A stretch of 64,000 nt of DNA from CAIVAT01 sp964628215 (GTDB lineage: Bacteria > Bacteroidota > Bacteroidia > Bacteroidales > FEN-979). The stretch spans positions 1-64,000 of the forward strand of contig CAZVNF010000001.1 in NCBI GenBank assembly GCA_964628215.1, read 5' to 3'. Positions within the stretch are counted from its first letter, which is position 1; each line of letters begins with the position of its first letter. The notes below the pieces were generated by a model, which searched no databases, had not been told where the DNA came from, and saw only the letters and a program-made list of their open reading frames with translations. This document shows, piece by piece, positions 1 to 8,951 of the stretch. The translations under genes and the position numbers were made by a program.

Positions 1-16
1 GCCGGGGGATGAGGTA

Positions 17-880
17 TTAAAGCTTAATATCCTCCGACTTAACCACATGCAACACCTCCTTGCTGGTGGCATCGGAGATAAAAGCGATCACACTGCAATG
101 TGCGGGCACCCAGGTTTTATCGGTGAAGTCAAGCGAAAATGATTTGGAAACCAAATTATCCACGACAGGATTGCTGGCAATTTCCTCTCCAAAACTCCCG
201 TTGAGCGAGCCCCTCAGCATATGCATAAACCTGAAATTCTTCATGATGGGGGTTGAGTCGGGAGGGATGATGTTTAATTGTCCCCCGTAAATGCTGTCTT
301 CAAGGATACACACCGTTAAATTTACTTTGCCGGTATAACCCATCAGGAATTTAACATCCACTTTGGAGTTTAAAAGTTTCGTGGTGCTGTTAAAGGTATT
401 ATGGATCGTCATAATGGCCACTTTTGGCAGTTTTACGGCCTCCTTTACTGCCTGGTTCCATTCGGATGTACCAAAGGAGGTTTTCCCGTTGTACGGCCGC
501 CTGCTTACCATCCCTTTCGGGTAGGAATCAATGCTGAAACCACTGTACCCGTTCCAGTCGTTTCCAGTTTCACTCCGGTAATCACCCGTGAGATAGGGAA
601 AGTAACTTGAGGGATTGGGTTTGGCAAACTGCCCGGCATGTACTGCGATCACAAATACCTGCCCGGAATAAAGTTCCTGGATCGTATTAGCGATTTTTGC
701 TGCCGGGGCACAATTGACACACAGGTGCCCCGTGTAATCCTCAACCAGCACCGACCGCATGGTGGTATCCACCAAAACCGACTGCTGTGTGGTATAATAG
801 GGTTCGCTGATCTTGGTGCAGGACTGCAGTAACGCAGTTCCAAAAAGTACCAGGAGGGTCAACCGGAATATCGTTTTCAT
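17..880 (-). CDS. Omp28-like outer-membrane lipoprotein with thioredoxin-like fold
   Basis: The protein has 287 residues. The N-terminus is a lipoprotein signal with lipobox LLQSC (Cys21), so it is probably anchored in the outer membrane. Residues 43-120 look like the Omp28 thioredoxin-like region, with the segment VEDYTGHLCVNC holding a CxxC pair (Cys54, Cys57). A beta-rich C-terminal part follows. Omp28-type proteins of Bacteroidota are surface lipoproteins of uncertain function, and the CVNC pair suggests redox or metal chemistry. It is the last gene of a run on the minus strand after a TlpA-like thioredoxin and a DUF6029 barrel, 48 bases from the latter, so the three probably form one unit. 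Confidence 0.75.
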   Translation of the reverse strand: MKTIFRLTLLVLFGTALLQSCTKISEPYYTTQQSVLVDTTMRSVLVEDYTGHLCVNCAPAAKIANTIQELYSGQVFVIAVHAGQFAKPNPSSYFPYLTGDYRSETGNDWNGYSGFSIDSYPKGMVSRRPYNGKTSFGTSEWNQAVKEAVKLPKVAIMTIHNTFNSTTKLLNSKVDVKFLMGYTGKVNLTVCILEDSIYGGQLNIIPPDSTPIMKNFRFMHMLRGSLNGSFGEEIASNPVVDNLVSKSFSLDFTDKTWVPAHCSVIAFISDATSKEVLHVVKSEDIKL

Positions 881-928
881 ATATTGTTCAATTTTTTAAT
901 CCAAATTCAATAAACTCCGTCAATCAGA

Positions 929-2677
929 TCAGAAACTGCTGGTGATGGTGAGGGTAAGCCCGTTTGTTGCAGGCACATACCGGCAAACACCGCCAACACA
1001 GATGATCCCTTCGCGCTGCCTGCCGTATGAGAATGCGACCCGGGTTGAATGGTTGGTATAACCGGCGCTAAGGGTATAGTAATTCAAGCGGTTGGAGGCA
1101 TCTTCATTGCCATAGTTGTACTGATCCATCACCGAAACAAACCATGCCGGGGAGATGGTGAGTTCAACCAGTGCCGCAACCCAGTTCCCTTTATCCTGCT
1201 TTGTCCATAATCCCTGTACTTCCCAGCGAAGGGTGTGTTTTTTGGTAATGTTCCAGGCAATGTCGGCGATACCGATCTGGGAATAGATGGTGCCAAAATC
1301 ACCGGGGGCGTGTGCTTCAATTACATCCTTGTTATAGGTCTGGTAGAGGTAGGTAAAAATCCCCTTCCATTTCTTATTGAATTTCTTAGACACTTCCACG
1401 TTGGCATCCTGGTAATACACCTCGCTGCCAATCCCGTAAAAGGAGGAGGCATATCCCAGTGTTCCGATCTGGCCGATATAGGTGGTATCGTTCACCGCCG
1501 TTTTTTTAAGGCCGTTTACCTGTGAAAAATTCGCTGCAACCGACAATCCGGTTTTACCTCCCAGGGTGGAGTTTTTCGCAAAATGCAGGGTGACGGTTCC
1601 TGAGATCCCTACTTCGCCATTGGGCTGGGTTGAATAAGGGTACATGCTGGCCAGCGCATAGGAATGTTCCTTGGTTATGGAAGGAAGGTAATTGATATTG
1701 AGCATGTTATTTGTCACCGAACGGTCAGATTTGTAACTCATATTGTCGATCCACTTCGACATCAGGGAGATGCCCAACCCCGTTTTGGAATAGGACAGAT
1801 TGGTAAATAACCCGTCGCCATTCTTGTAAATATAGTTGTTCATGGCGGTAGGGTCGTTAATTTTATGGGCATATTCGGTAAACCAGTTGAAGTCGCCGAT
1901 GTTCAAATTGAACCGTCCTCCGTAATTGGATACGTTTTCAGGAAGTTTCAGGGAAAGAATGTCGCCGCCGGAAGGGATATCCTTGGTGGCTCCCTGCTGG
2001 TAATTGCTTACAAACGAGCCGCCGAGTGTCAGTTTTACTTTGGCATCATTCAGGCTGGTGAAAATGTCGTTCAGGTAGAAATCAGCATCGAACCCTTTCA
2101 CAATGCCTCGGTTGTAATCCTTGTAGGGTTCCCAGTAATAGCGTTGTACCCCGTACACGCCCTTGAGGGTGATCCCCTTCACCGGCATCACCTTTACGCG
2201 GAGTCCGCGCAGGGAGTTGTCATATCCAAGGGTCCATTCCTGGTAAGTTCGCAGGATCATCCCGTAGCCGAACTGCTCATAAAAATTCCCTGCGGTGATA
2301 TCGATGTAGTCATTTTTGTAATTGACATACCAGTAGGGCACGCCTACTCCGTTGTATTGTGCATCGTATCCTGTAAGCGGGGGAAGATAGGCCTCAAAAC
2401 GCATCCCGGCGGTAAAATTCCCAAGGGAATAATTTACCTCTGTAAAGGCATTCATCCGGATGAGTTTTCCATCCAGGGTTGAATCGGTGATCCCGGTTTT
2501 CGGATCGGTGAGGTAATAGGAGGCATCGGCCTGCATGCTGCCGTGAACCTCACTGCCTTTGAGCAAGTCCTGCGACTTGACGATCACAGGAGAAAGAAGC
2601 AAAAAACTGATTGCTCCCATTAAACAGGTTATACGTCTATTCAAGGTGTATGGTGTATTAGATGATAAAACCCACAA
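929..2677 (-). CDS. DUF6029-type outer-membrane beta-barrel protein
   Basis: An ORF of up to 582 residues that ends in an aromatic TITSSF tail typical of an outer-membrane barrel. The body is a series of amphipathic strands rich in Tyr, Asn and Gly (for example FYEQFGYGMILRTYQEW), as in the Bacteroidota DUF6029 family. Function is unknown. The start is uncertain. The longest frame begins with TTG at 2677. A second TTG at 2644 would give a better signal peptide (NRRITCLMGAISFLLLS, then cleavage near VKSQ). The first ATG is at 2620. It begins 9 bases after the TlpA-like gene and is likely co-transcribed with it and the Omp28-like gene. Confidence 0.7.
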   Translation of the reverse strand: MWVLSSNTPYTLNRRITCLMGAISFLLLSPVIVKSQDLLKGSEVHGSMQADASYYLTDPKTGITDSTLDGKLIRMNAFTEVNYSLGNFTAGMRFEAYLPPLTGYDAQYNGVGVPYWYVNYKNDYIDITAGNFYEQFGYGMILRTYQEWTLGYDNSLRGLRVKVMPVKGITLKGVYGVQRYYWEPYKDYNRGIVKGFDADFYLNDIFTSLNDAKVKLTLGGSFVSNYQQGATKDIPSGGDILSLKLPENVSNYGGRFNLNIGDFNWFTEYAHKINDPTAMNNYIYKNGDGLFTNLSYSKTGLGISLMSKWIDNMSYKSDRSVTNNMLNINYLPSITKEHSYALASMYPYSTQPNGEVGISGTVTLHFAKNSTLGGKTGLSVAANFSQVNGLKKTAVNDTTYIGQIGTLGYASSFYGIGSEVYYQDANVEVSKKFNKKWKGIFTYLYQTYNKDVIEAHAPGDFGTIYSQIGIADIAWNITKKHTLRWEVQGLWTKQDKGNWVAALVELTISPAWFVSVMDQYNYGNEDASNRLNYYTLSAGYTNHSTRVAFSYGRQREGIICVGGVCRYVPATNGLTLTITSSF

Positions 2678-2686
2678 TATTGCTGA

Positions 2687-3211
2687 TTATTTAATCTCTT
2701 CGCCACGGTTGAGTTTGCGAACCATTTCAATCAGGTTCAATTCGTCGCCTTCTGCAAAGGAGGTATGCTGATAAACCACTTGTCCCTGCCCGTTCAGAAG
2801 GAATGTATGCGGGATGGGTCCGACGTTCATTGCACGCTTGAAATCGCTGTTAGGATCAAGCAAAACCGTATATTCCCATCCTTTTCCGTTGATCATGGGC
2901 GCCACCAGGGTCATGGAACGCGAATCGTCTACCGATATGGCGTACAGTTTCACCCCTGTTTCGGCTATCCATTCATCGTACACATCAGCAATGGTGGTCA
3001 GTTCGCGTACACAGGGTTTGCACCAGGTGGCCCAGAAGCTGATGATGATGGGTTTTCCGTTGTTGACAATGCTGTCGGAAGTGAAAGGAAGACCTTTCAC
3101 AGTCTTGAGTTTAACAGACGGGAGTTTCTTATAGGCAAAAACACCTTCCTGTGCACAGGTGCAGGAGGCGATAAACAAGAAAAGCAGGAATAAGCGGGTG
3201 GCCTTCGTCAT
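2687..3211 (-). CDS. TlpA-family thioredoxin-like protein
   Basis: The protein has 174 residues. A short hydrophobic leader ends in FIASC, so it is either a lipoprotein or a cleaved periplasmic protein. A TlpA/ResA-type thioredoxin domain follows, with the active site WATWCKPC at about residues 60-67 and the cis-Pro region GPIPHTF near 131-137. Such proteins carry out periplasmic disulfide exchange for cytochrome c maturation or for secreted proteins. It leads the three-gene unit with the DUF6029 barrel and the Omp28-like lipoprotein, so it may keep their cysteines in the right state. A TATTTTTG -7 box lies 19 bases upstream of the ATG. Confidence 0.85.
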   Translation of the reverse strand: MTKATRLFLLFLFIASCTCAQEGVFAYKKLPSVKLKTVKGLPFTSDSIVNNGKPIIISFWATWCKPCVRELTTIADVYDEWIAETGVKLYAISVDDSRSMTLVAPMINGKGWEYTVLLDPNSDFKRAMNVGPIPHTFLLNGQGQVVYQHTSFAEGDELNLIEMVRKLNRGEEIK

Positions 3212-3229
3212 AAGTTGTTTTTTACTTCA

Positions 3230-3237
3230 CAAAAATA
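3230..3237 (-). promoter_or_regulatory. -7 promoter box TATTTTTG for the TlpA-like gene
   Basis: The minus strand reads TATTTTTG, a full match to the Bacteroidota -7 consensus TAnnTTTG, 19 bases before the start codon. I see no clear -33 TTTG, so this is a candidate only. Confidence 0.45.
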
Positions 3238-3243
3238 GGAAAA

Positions 3244-4218
3244 TTATGGAATATAGACCTCTAAAATCTTCACGCCGGGTTCAGGAATCAAGGTTGCCTC
3301 GGTAAGGATTGCGGGCAGCAGCACCACCTCTCCAGCGGCAATGGAAATGCTTTCATCCCCGGTGCGGATAAGGGCTTTTCCCTCTGCACACACGTAGATC
3401 ACAAACGAGTCAAGGGTGCTGTAATCTTTGTAAGTCTCCTGGGTATGGTATAACAAGTTGGTGGTGAAGAAGGGGCAATCGGCCAGAGTGGCGGGCTTGT
3501 TAACCACCTGCCGGTATTGTGTGCGGTACGACTCAACCGGGCTGAAATCGATGGCTTCGAGGGCGAGGTCGGTGTGAAGTTCCCTTGATTTGCCTTCACT
3601 GTCAACCCGGTCCCAGTCATAAATGCGGTATGTGGTATCGGAGGTTTGCTGAATTTCTGCCAGAAGGAGCCCCGGGCCAAGAGCATGAACCCTGCCCGAA
3701 GGGATAAAGAAAGAATCGCCTTTTGCAACCTTCTCCACGTTGAGCACCTCTTTCAACTGCTTTTTCTGCAGGAAATCAAGGTAGGTGGCGGAGTTCATTT
3801 TCCGGTTGAACCCTGAGATCAACTCAGCCCCCGGGTCGGCATCCAGCACATACCACATCTCGGTTTTGCCTCTTCCGATGTTGCGCCGGGCGGCCAGTGC
3901 ATCGTCGGGATGGACCTGGATGGAAAGCCAGTCGTTGGAATCCAGAAATTTAACCAGGATCGGGAACTCGCCGGGATATTTCTCATACACCTTCTCTCCT
4001 GCCAGCTCATCCATGTAAATTTCGAGGATCTCATTAAGTTCATTTCCCTCAAGGTAACCGTTGGCAATAACCGTCTGGCAACCGGGAACCCCCGACAGTG
4101 CCCATGCCTCACCGCAATTGGGAAGAGGTGAAAAGTCAAGTCCCAGTTTCGTCCTGATTTTCTGACCTCCCCATATCTTATCTTTGAATACAGGTTTGAA
4201 TTTTAAAGGGTATAACAT
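3244..4218 (-). CDS. manA: Mannose-6-phosphate isomerase, class I (short type)
   Basis: The protein has 324 residues and no signal peptide, so it is cytoplasmic. It interconverts mannose 6-phosphate and fructose 6-phosphate. The metal ligands of the cupin core are visible: SIQVHPDD (Gln, His), GKTEMWY (Glu) and PSGRVHALG (His). The N-terminal KDKIWGG motif is also typical. The length matches the short bacterial ManA type (about 315 residues) rather than the 390-residue enterobacterial type. It stands alone and is divergent from the LOG gene, and both genes have their own -7 box in the 75-base gap. Confidence 0.92.
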   Translation of the reverse strand: MLYPLKFKPVFKDKIWGGQKIRTKLGLDFSPLPNCGEAWALSGVPGCQTVIANGYLEGNELNEILEIYMDELAGEKVYEKYPGEFPILVKFLDSNDWLSIQVHPDDALAARRNIGRGKTEMWYVLDADPGAELISGFNRKMNSATYLDFLQKKQLKEVLNVEKVAKGDSFFIPSGRVHALGPGLLLAEIQQTSDTTYRIYDWDRVDSEGKSRELHTDLALEAIDFSPVESYRTQYRQVVNKPATLADCPFFTTNLLYHTQETYKDYSTLDSFVIYVCAEGKALIRTGDESISIAAGEVVLLPAILTEATLIPEPGVKILEVYIP

Positions 4219-4254
4219 GGTGAGTGGATTAAGGCAGGGTATAAGAATTCTTGT

Positions 4255-4262
4255 TATCTTTG
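4255..4262 (+). promoter_or_regulatory. -7 box TATCTTTG for the LOG-family gene
   Basis: TATCTTTG matches TAnnTTTG, 31 bases before the ATG at 4294. It lies back to back with the manA box. No good -33 element is seen. Confidence 0.45.
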
Positions 4263-4277
4263 ACTCATATTTAAAAA

Positions 4278-4285
4278 CAAAAATA
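4278..4285 (-). promoter_or_regulatory. -7 box TATTTTTG for manA
   Basis: The minus strand reads TATTTTTG, about 60 bases upstream of the manA ATG (4218). This implies a 5' leader near 50 bases and transcription that starts across the divergent LOG promoter. Confidence 0.4.
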
Positions 4286-4293
4286 CAGAATTA

Positions 4294-4887
4294 ATGATTC
4301 AGTCACTTTGCGTTTTTTGCGGATCCAGCCTTGGCAGGCAGCAACTTTATACCGATGCTGCCATTGACCTGGCAAAATATCTCCTGGCAAAAGAAATCGT
4401 GCTGGTTTACGGAGGCGCCAATGTCGGGTTGATGGGGGTACTTGCCGATACCATGCTTGCCGGCGGCGGAAAGGTGATCGGGGTGATGCCCAAATCGCTT
4501 GTTGAACGTGAAGTTGCCCACGCCGGACTCACCGAAATGTATATTGTAGACGGGATGCAGGAACGCAAAGCCAGAATGGCCGATCTTTCCGACGCATTCG
4601 TTGCACTGCCCGGAGCATTTGGCACCCTTGATGAGCTTTTCGAAGTGCTTACCTGGAATCAGCTCGGCATCATCAACAAACCGATCGGGTTGCTGAACCT
4701 GGATGGTTTTTTTGACCCGCTGCTGAAAATGCTGGACCATGCGGTTTCAGAAAAGTTCCTCCGCCCTGAACACCGTAACATGTTGTTAATCCGGGATGAG
4801 TTCGCTGCACTGATGACCGGTCTTGAGAATTACCGGCCGGTTACTGCGGAGAAGTGGATTGAACGGCTGAAGGCGGGGGATATCTGA
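4294..4887 (+). CDS. LOG-family nucleoside 5'-monophosphate phosphoribohydrolase (TIGR00730)
   Basis: The protein has 197 residues and is cytoplasmic. LOG-family enzymes cut N-glycosidic bonds of nucleoside monophosphates, releasing base and ribose 5-phosphate. The plant members activate cytokinins. The Rossmann-like start (VFCGSS, then VYGGANVGLMG) and the second motif (ERKARM, then LPGAFGTLDELFE at 105-116) fit the family. The usual PGGxGTxxE motif is PGAFGTLDE here, an Ala for the second Gly, while the catalytic Arg (about 94) and Glu (about 114) are kept. It may be co-transcribed with the P-loop kinase gene 39 bases downstream. Confidence 0.88.
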   Translation: MIQSLCVFCGSSLGRQQLYTDAAIDLAKYLLAKEIVLVYGGANVGLMGVLADTMLAGGGKVIGVMPKSLVEREVAHAGLTEMYIVDGMQERKARMADLSDAFVALPGAFGTLDELFEVLTWNQLGIINKPIGLLNLDGFFDPLLKMLDHAVSEKFLRPEHRNMLLIRDEFAALMTGLENYRPVTAEKWIERLKAGDI

Positions 4888-4926
4888 ATGAATATTGAAT
4901 ATTGATCAACGAATCTTGAATTTCGA

Positions 4927-5484
4927 ATGATAATCATAGGCATTACAGGCACATTGGGGGCTGGCAAAGGAACGGTTGTGGAATACCTGGTGGGGAAGCG
5001 GGGGTTTGACCACTACTCTGTGAGGTCGTTTCTGCTGAAGGAGATCAACCGGAGGGGGATGGCGGAGAACCGCGACAGCATGGTTACCGTGGCAAATGAA
5101 TTGCGGGGCAAACATGGCCCCTCTTATGTTACGGATCAGTTGTACTTTGAAGCGGCGCAGGTTGGAAAAAACTGCATCATCGAAAGCATTCGTACCCCGG
5201 GTGAAATAGATTCGTTGCGCGAAAAGGGAAGGTTCTTCCTTTTTGCCGTGGATGCCGACCCTTTGATACGGTATCAGCGGATCACGGAAAGACAGTCGGA
5301 AACAGACCACATTTCATTTGACACATTCACTGAAGATGAAGCCAGGGAAATGAACACCTCCGATCCGAACAAACAGAACCTCAAAGCCTGTATCAGGGAG
5401 GCTGATTTCGTGATGAATAACAATGGATCCAGGGAGGAACTTTTCGCAGAAGTTGAAAAGGTCCTCAAACAAATTACCGGATAA
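4927..5484 (+). CDS. Small P-loop kinase (nucleoside/dephospho-CoA kinase-like)
   Basis: The protein has 185 residues. Walker A is GTLGAGKGT at residues 8-16. The rest (a lid-like arginine segment RYQRITERQSE near 116-126, and a C-terminal RSREEL-type helix) fits the adenylate / dephospho-CoA kinase fold, but I cannot assign a substrate. Related kinase domains are fused to deoxycytidylate deaminase domains in some fungal enzymes and in phage-defence dCTP deaminases. A dCMP deaminase gene lies 3 kb away on the same strand. The 3' end overlaps the convergent M6 protease gene by 11 bases. Confidence 0.7.
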   Translation: MIIIGITGTLGAGKGTVVEYLVGKRGFDHYSVRSFLLKEINRRGMAENRDSMVTVANELRGKHGPSYVTDQLYFEAAQVGKNCIIESIRTPGEIDSLREKGRFFLFAVDADPLIRYQRITERQSETDHISFDTFTEDEAREMNTSDPNKQNLKACIREADFVMNNNGSREELFAEVEKVLKQITG

Positions 5485-8329
5485 TGATCAGCTTGCGGTT
5501 CACTGTCACCGATTCTCCTTTTATTTTTACCATATAGGTGCCCGGGGCCAGAGATGACAGGTCGAACCCGAATTCATGCTCCCCATGCCCGGAGCGCGAC
5601 AAGATTACCCTTCCCGTAAAATCGGTGAAGGCGATTTCATTGATCCGGTTTTTCCCCTGTTCATCAACGATCCTGCAGTACCCGGAGGCAGGATTGGGGT
5701 ATACACGGATGCCATTTGAAGTAAGTTCTTCAACCGACACGTTTGAGGCATTCTGGACGATGGTAACTGTTTGAGAGAGCCCGCCGGAAGCAGTTACAGT
5801 GATGTTTGCCGTTCGCTTGCTGTAAAGGGGATTCTCAGTATAAGCTGCTGTTATCGTATTGTTTCCAATGCCCGAAGGGGTAATGGTACACCATGACGGG
5901 GCATCGCAGAGGGTGGTCCAGTCAACCGGGCAGGCAACGGCAAAGGTAACCGCGCCCGATTCCATGGGCACATTCCGGGTGGCCGGGGCCACATTCAGCG
6001 TAACTATCGGGTTTCCTGATATCTCGACATCATCGATACATACGCCAAGCGCCCATTTGGCGGTTCCCCTGAAACCGATCTGAACGTTTGTGATCCCTGC
6101 CGGCAGATCAATGATTTGCTCGGTCCACGAGGCTATTGACTGGTTAAAATTCTGCAGGGTTATCCAGGGGAGACCGGGGTTGGTGCGGTATAACACGGCC
6201 AGTTCATCCTGGCGGGAACCCCATTTTTGCATAAACATCCAGAATTTCACCTTTACATCGGTATATGACGCAAAATTAAGAAGAGGCGTAACCAGGGTGC
6301 AGATATCGGGGGCTACGGTGGCATCCACCAGGCAGGCATTGCGTGTGCCGGAATGTGCAGTGGCCGGGTACCCGTATGGGCTTCCCAGTCCGTTGCCCTC
6401 TGTGAAGTTCCATGAGGGATCGGTATTGTCTTCAAACCAGCATTGTGGCCCGTCTGAACTGTTCTCGAAATCCTCGGTAAACGGGAAAGAGAGTATTGTA
6501 CCGCATAAGGTAGTGGCATACCGGACCAGCCCGGTTGAATACGCATTTCCGGGGAGTACTGACCAGGCTTTGTAATAATATTTCTTCTGCGGCTCAAGAC
6601 CTGAGTGACTGTACGATATATCTGTTCCTAAGTAAATTACCCGGCCTCCTCCAATTATGGAATCACCAGGCAGATAAGTGGTTCCCGCTGCAGGGACCCC
6701 AAATTGACCGGAAGTATTGTAAGAGATCATGATTTTGTCACCGGCAGAATTTTTATTCCATTTCAGCAGAATATCGTTAGTGCTGACGGCGGTAGCAGTA
6801 TAATCGGCCGGATCATCGAGGTCGATGATATTCACCGTGAATGAAATTGTGGTGTCTGCTTCCGTGATATTCGAAATATCCAGTCCGCCGGGGGAACCAT
6901 CCTGGAGAAACGAGCTTGGATTGGTGAAGTCATTGATTTTGGTCCTGTGGGTACCTGCTGAAAAATAGGCGTTGTTGGTGGTGCCGTTGGCCGTTGGGGT
7001 ACCCCCGGGCCTGTAAACATAAACCTCATCCGGAGGGCCGCCGGCATTTCCCTGTTCGGAGGGGTCGATGCGGTAAACAAGCAATCCTGAACCCGGAAGG
7101 GAGTTTTCGAAGGTTCCCGTTTTTTTACGGTACTCCACAACGAAAAACTGGCCGGGAGAATTCGGGGAAGCTATTGTGTAGCAGTTGTTGGTGGAAGAGG
7201 ATAACGGATGCAGAGTATAAGTTCCGGATACCGTGATGGCAGGCATGGAGGCAATCCACGAATTTTCGGTGTATCTCCATTTCATATATGCGCTCATGTG
7301 ACCGCTGCCATTTTCCATCAGGTCCCATGGTCCGACAGGAGCAAAGCCATCACTGGAATAATGGTATAAATCGGGGGAGCCGAGTGCATGAAACATTTCA
7401 TGGCACAGGGTGGTTAAACCTACCTGGCTTTCGGGCTGAAAAGTATAATCCGACACCCGTTTGCCATTGATGTTGACAGTATAGGAATACAGCGACCACC
7501 GGTGCGCCCAAAGCAGTTCAGCCCAGGCTCCGTTTCCGCCCCGGATGATGAAACACACGTTATCAACCTTGCCGTCATTGTCGCCATCAATATTTAAACT
7601 TGTTGGCACCGGTGAATTGGCATTGATCCAGTTGATGGCATCTCTCAGTAAGGCATGCTCCCGCTCGGTTCGCTCAGAATTGCCATTGTAACCTCCCGGG
7701 TTGGAGGTGGCATTGTACGGTTCAAAATAGTTGCGGTTGTGGGTATCCTGGTAAGAAAGATTGGTGGTCATGGCACATTCCGGATAGTGCGTGGTGCTGA
7801 GGTTGAAAGTTTCATAGGATACTTCAGAGTAATACGATTTCAAAGATTGTCCGGTGGGCAGGTTGAATTTATTGTCATACATCTGGCGGGTGGAAGTAAA
7901 CTCGATGTCGTCGTTAAAACGGATATACACCGCCAGGTTGTTCATGGTGCCGGTATGGGGTGCCTTTTCTGACTGGTCGGTATTCAGGGCATAAAAAGCT
8001 TTGCGCTCGTTGTACCGGGCCAGCGAAATTTTTGCCCACTTTGCCAGCCCGATCTGTGCAGGGTCTGTTTTATCAGCCAGGAATGCGGTGGGAACCACAC
8101 TGTCGCCGCTGGCGATGCCCCAGTAATAATAACCGTCGGGAGCCTGTATTATGGTATATCCATCCTGGTTGTGCAGCCAGTTAAAGTATTCATCCCCGGA
8201 AACAAAACAATTGATCGTTGTCCCGTCAGGTTGTTTTACCGTATAAGAGAGGAAGGAGAAGTTGGCCGCCATCGAGAAAAGCGTGCTGATGATCAGCAAA
8301 AACACAACAAGGGTAAATTTTGACTTCAT
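5474..8329 (-). CDS. Secreted M6-family metalloprotease with BACON-like and T9SS sorting domains
   Basis: The protein has about 951 residues from ATG 8329, which starts a good signal peptide (MKSKFTLVVFLLIIS). A longer frame reaches 8395 but crosses the -7 box at 8366-8373. The catalytic zinc motif HEMFHALGSPD (HExxHxxGxxD, near residue 310) marks the M6 immune-inhibitor-A type of metalloprotease. Next come an Fn3-like segment, a jelly-roll or MAM-like region (residues ~610-770), a BACON-like domain (TLNVAPATRNVP to TIVQNAS), and a C-terminal type A sorting domain (RVYPNPASG, ending KLIIIR). It is predicted to be exported by Sec, moved by T9SS and to act on proteins outside the cell. Confidence 0.88.
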   Translation of the reverse strand: MKSKFTLVVFLLIISTLFSMAANFSFLSYTVKQPDGTTINCFVSGDEYFNWLHNQDGYTIIQAPDGYYYWGIASGDSVVPTAFLADKTDPAQIGLAKWAKISLARYNERKAFYALNTDQSEKAPHTGTMNNLAVYIRFNDDIEFTSTRQMYDNKFNLPTGQSLKSYYSEVSYETFNLSTTHYPECAMTTNLSYQDTHNRNYFEPYNATSNPGGYNGNSERTEREHALLRDAINWINANSPVPTSLNIDGDNDGKVDNVCFIIRGGNGAWAELLWAHRWSLYSYTVNINGKRVSDYTFQPESQVGLTTLCHEMFHALGSPDLYHYSSDGFAPVGPWDLMENGSGHMSAYMKWRYTENSWIASMPAITVSGTYTLHPLSSSTNNCYTIASPNSPGQFFVVEYRKKTGTFENSLPGSGLLVYRIDPSEQGNAGGPPDEVYVYRPGGTPTANGTTNNAYFSAGTHRTKINDFTNPSSFLQDGSPGGLDISNITEADTTISFTVNIIDLDDPADYTATAVSTNDILLKWNKNSAGDKIMISYNTSGQFGVPAAGTTYLPGDSIIGGGRVIYLGTDISYSHSGLEPQKKYYYKAWSVLPGNAYSTGLVRYATTLCGTILSFPFTEDFENSSDGPQCWFEDNTDPSWNFTEGNGLGSPYGYPATAHSGTRNACLVDATVAPDICTLVTPLLNFASYTDVKVKFWMFMQKWGSRQDELAVLYRTNPGLPWITLQNFNQSIASWTEQIIDLPAGITNVQIGFRGTAKWALGVCIDDVEISGNPIVTLNVAPATRNVPMESGAVTFAVACPVDWTTLCDAPSWCTITPSGIGNNTITAAYTENPLYSKRTANITVTASGGLSQTVTIVQNASNVSVEELTSNGIRVYPNPASGYCRIVDEQGKNRINEIAFTDFTGRVILSRSGHGEHEFGFDLSSLAPGTYMVKIKGESVTVNRKLIIIR

Positions 8330-8365
8330 AATATGACAGGTTTTAAGGATTTTCAGTGGACAGTA

Positions 8366-8373
8366 CAAAGGTA
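8366..8373 (-). promoter_or_regulatory. -7 box TACCTTTG for the M6 protease gene
   Basis: The minus strand reads TACCTTTG, a full TAnnTTTG match, 36 bases before ATG 8329. It supports the shorter start of the protease. The -33 element is unclear. Confidence 0.5.
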
Positions 8374-8433
8374 GATTTATTTTAGGTGCCGGCATTCATA
8401 ATTTGTACCTTTACAGGGCAATACAATAAGATT

Positions 8434-8925
8434 ATGGAACCAACAGCCTATGTCCGTCCCTCGTGGGATGAGTATTTTATGCAAATCGCCCATACCGTTT
8501 CCGAACGAGCCACCTGCGACCGTGGCCGGAGCGGATGCGTGATTGCCCGTGATAAGCAGATCCTTGTTACCGGATATGTGGGGTCCCCCCGGGGGCTGCC
8601 CCATTGTGACGAGGTAGGACACCTGATGAAGAAAGTGCTTCATGAGGATGAGCGCATCACCCAGCACTGCATGCGCACCGTTCATGCCGAGCAAAATGCC
8701 ATCTGCCAGGCGGCCCGCCTAGGGATTCCGCTGGAGAGGGCCACCCTGTACTGCAGAATGACCCCGTGCCGAACCTGCGCCATGCTCATCATCAACTGCG
8801 GTATCGAACGTGTAGTATGCGAACGGAAATACCATGATGGCAAGGAATCGGAGGAGATGTTCATCCAGGCCGGAGTAACACTGGAATATGTGCACGACGA
8901 AGTGCAGCAATATGAGAAACAGTAA
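8434..8925 (+). CDS. Deoxycytidylate (dCMP) deaminase
   Basis: The protein has 163 residues from ATG 8434, preferred over an in-frame start at 8386 because the family begins near this point (RPSWDEYFMQIA). Zinc ligands are His84 and catalytic Glu86 in TVHAEQNAI, and Cys112 and Cys115 in TPCRTC. An extra Cys/His-rich insert (CDEVGHLMKK) is usual in the dCMP deaminase family. It turns dCMP into dUMP to feed thymidylate synthesis. A weak -7 match (TACCTTTA, 8406-8413) lies just upstream. See the nearby P-loop kinase at 4927 for a possible partner. Confidence 0.9.
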   Translation: MEPTAYVRPSWDEYFMQIAHTVSERATCDRGRSGCVIARDKQILVTGYVGSPRGLPHCDEVGHLMKKVLHEDERITQHCMRTVHAEQNAICQAARLGIPLERATLYCRMTPCRTCAMLIINCGIERVVCERKYHDGKESEEMFIQAGVTLEYVHDEVQQYEKQ

Positions 8926-8951
8926 GTTGTTATTCTTTGATTTTCTGATTT

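Noticed and set aside
1865..2482. Antisense frame (205 residues) opposite the DUF6029 gene
   Set aside because: It has valine-rich shadow composition and no start signal, while the barrel gene reads well on the minus strand.
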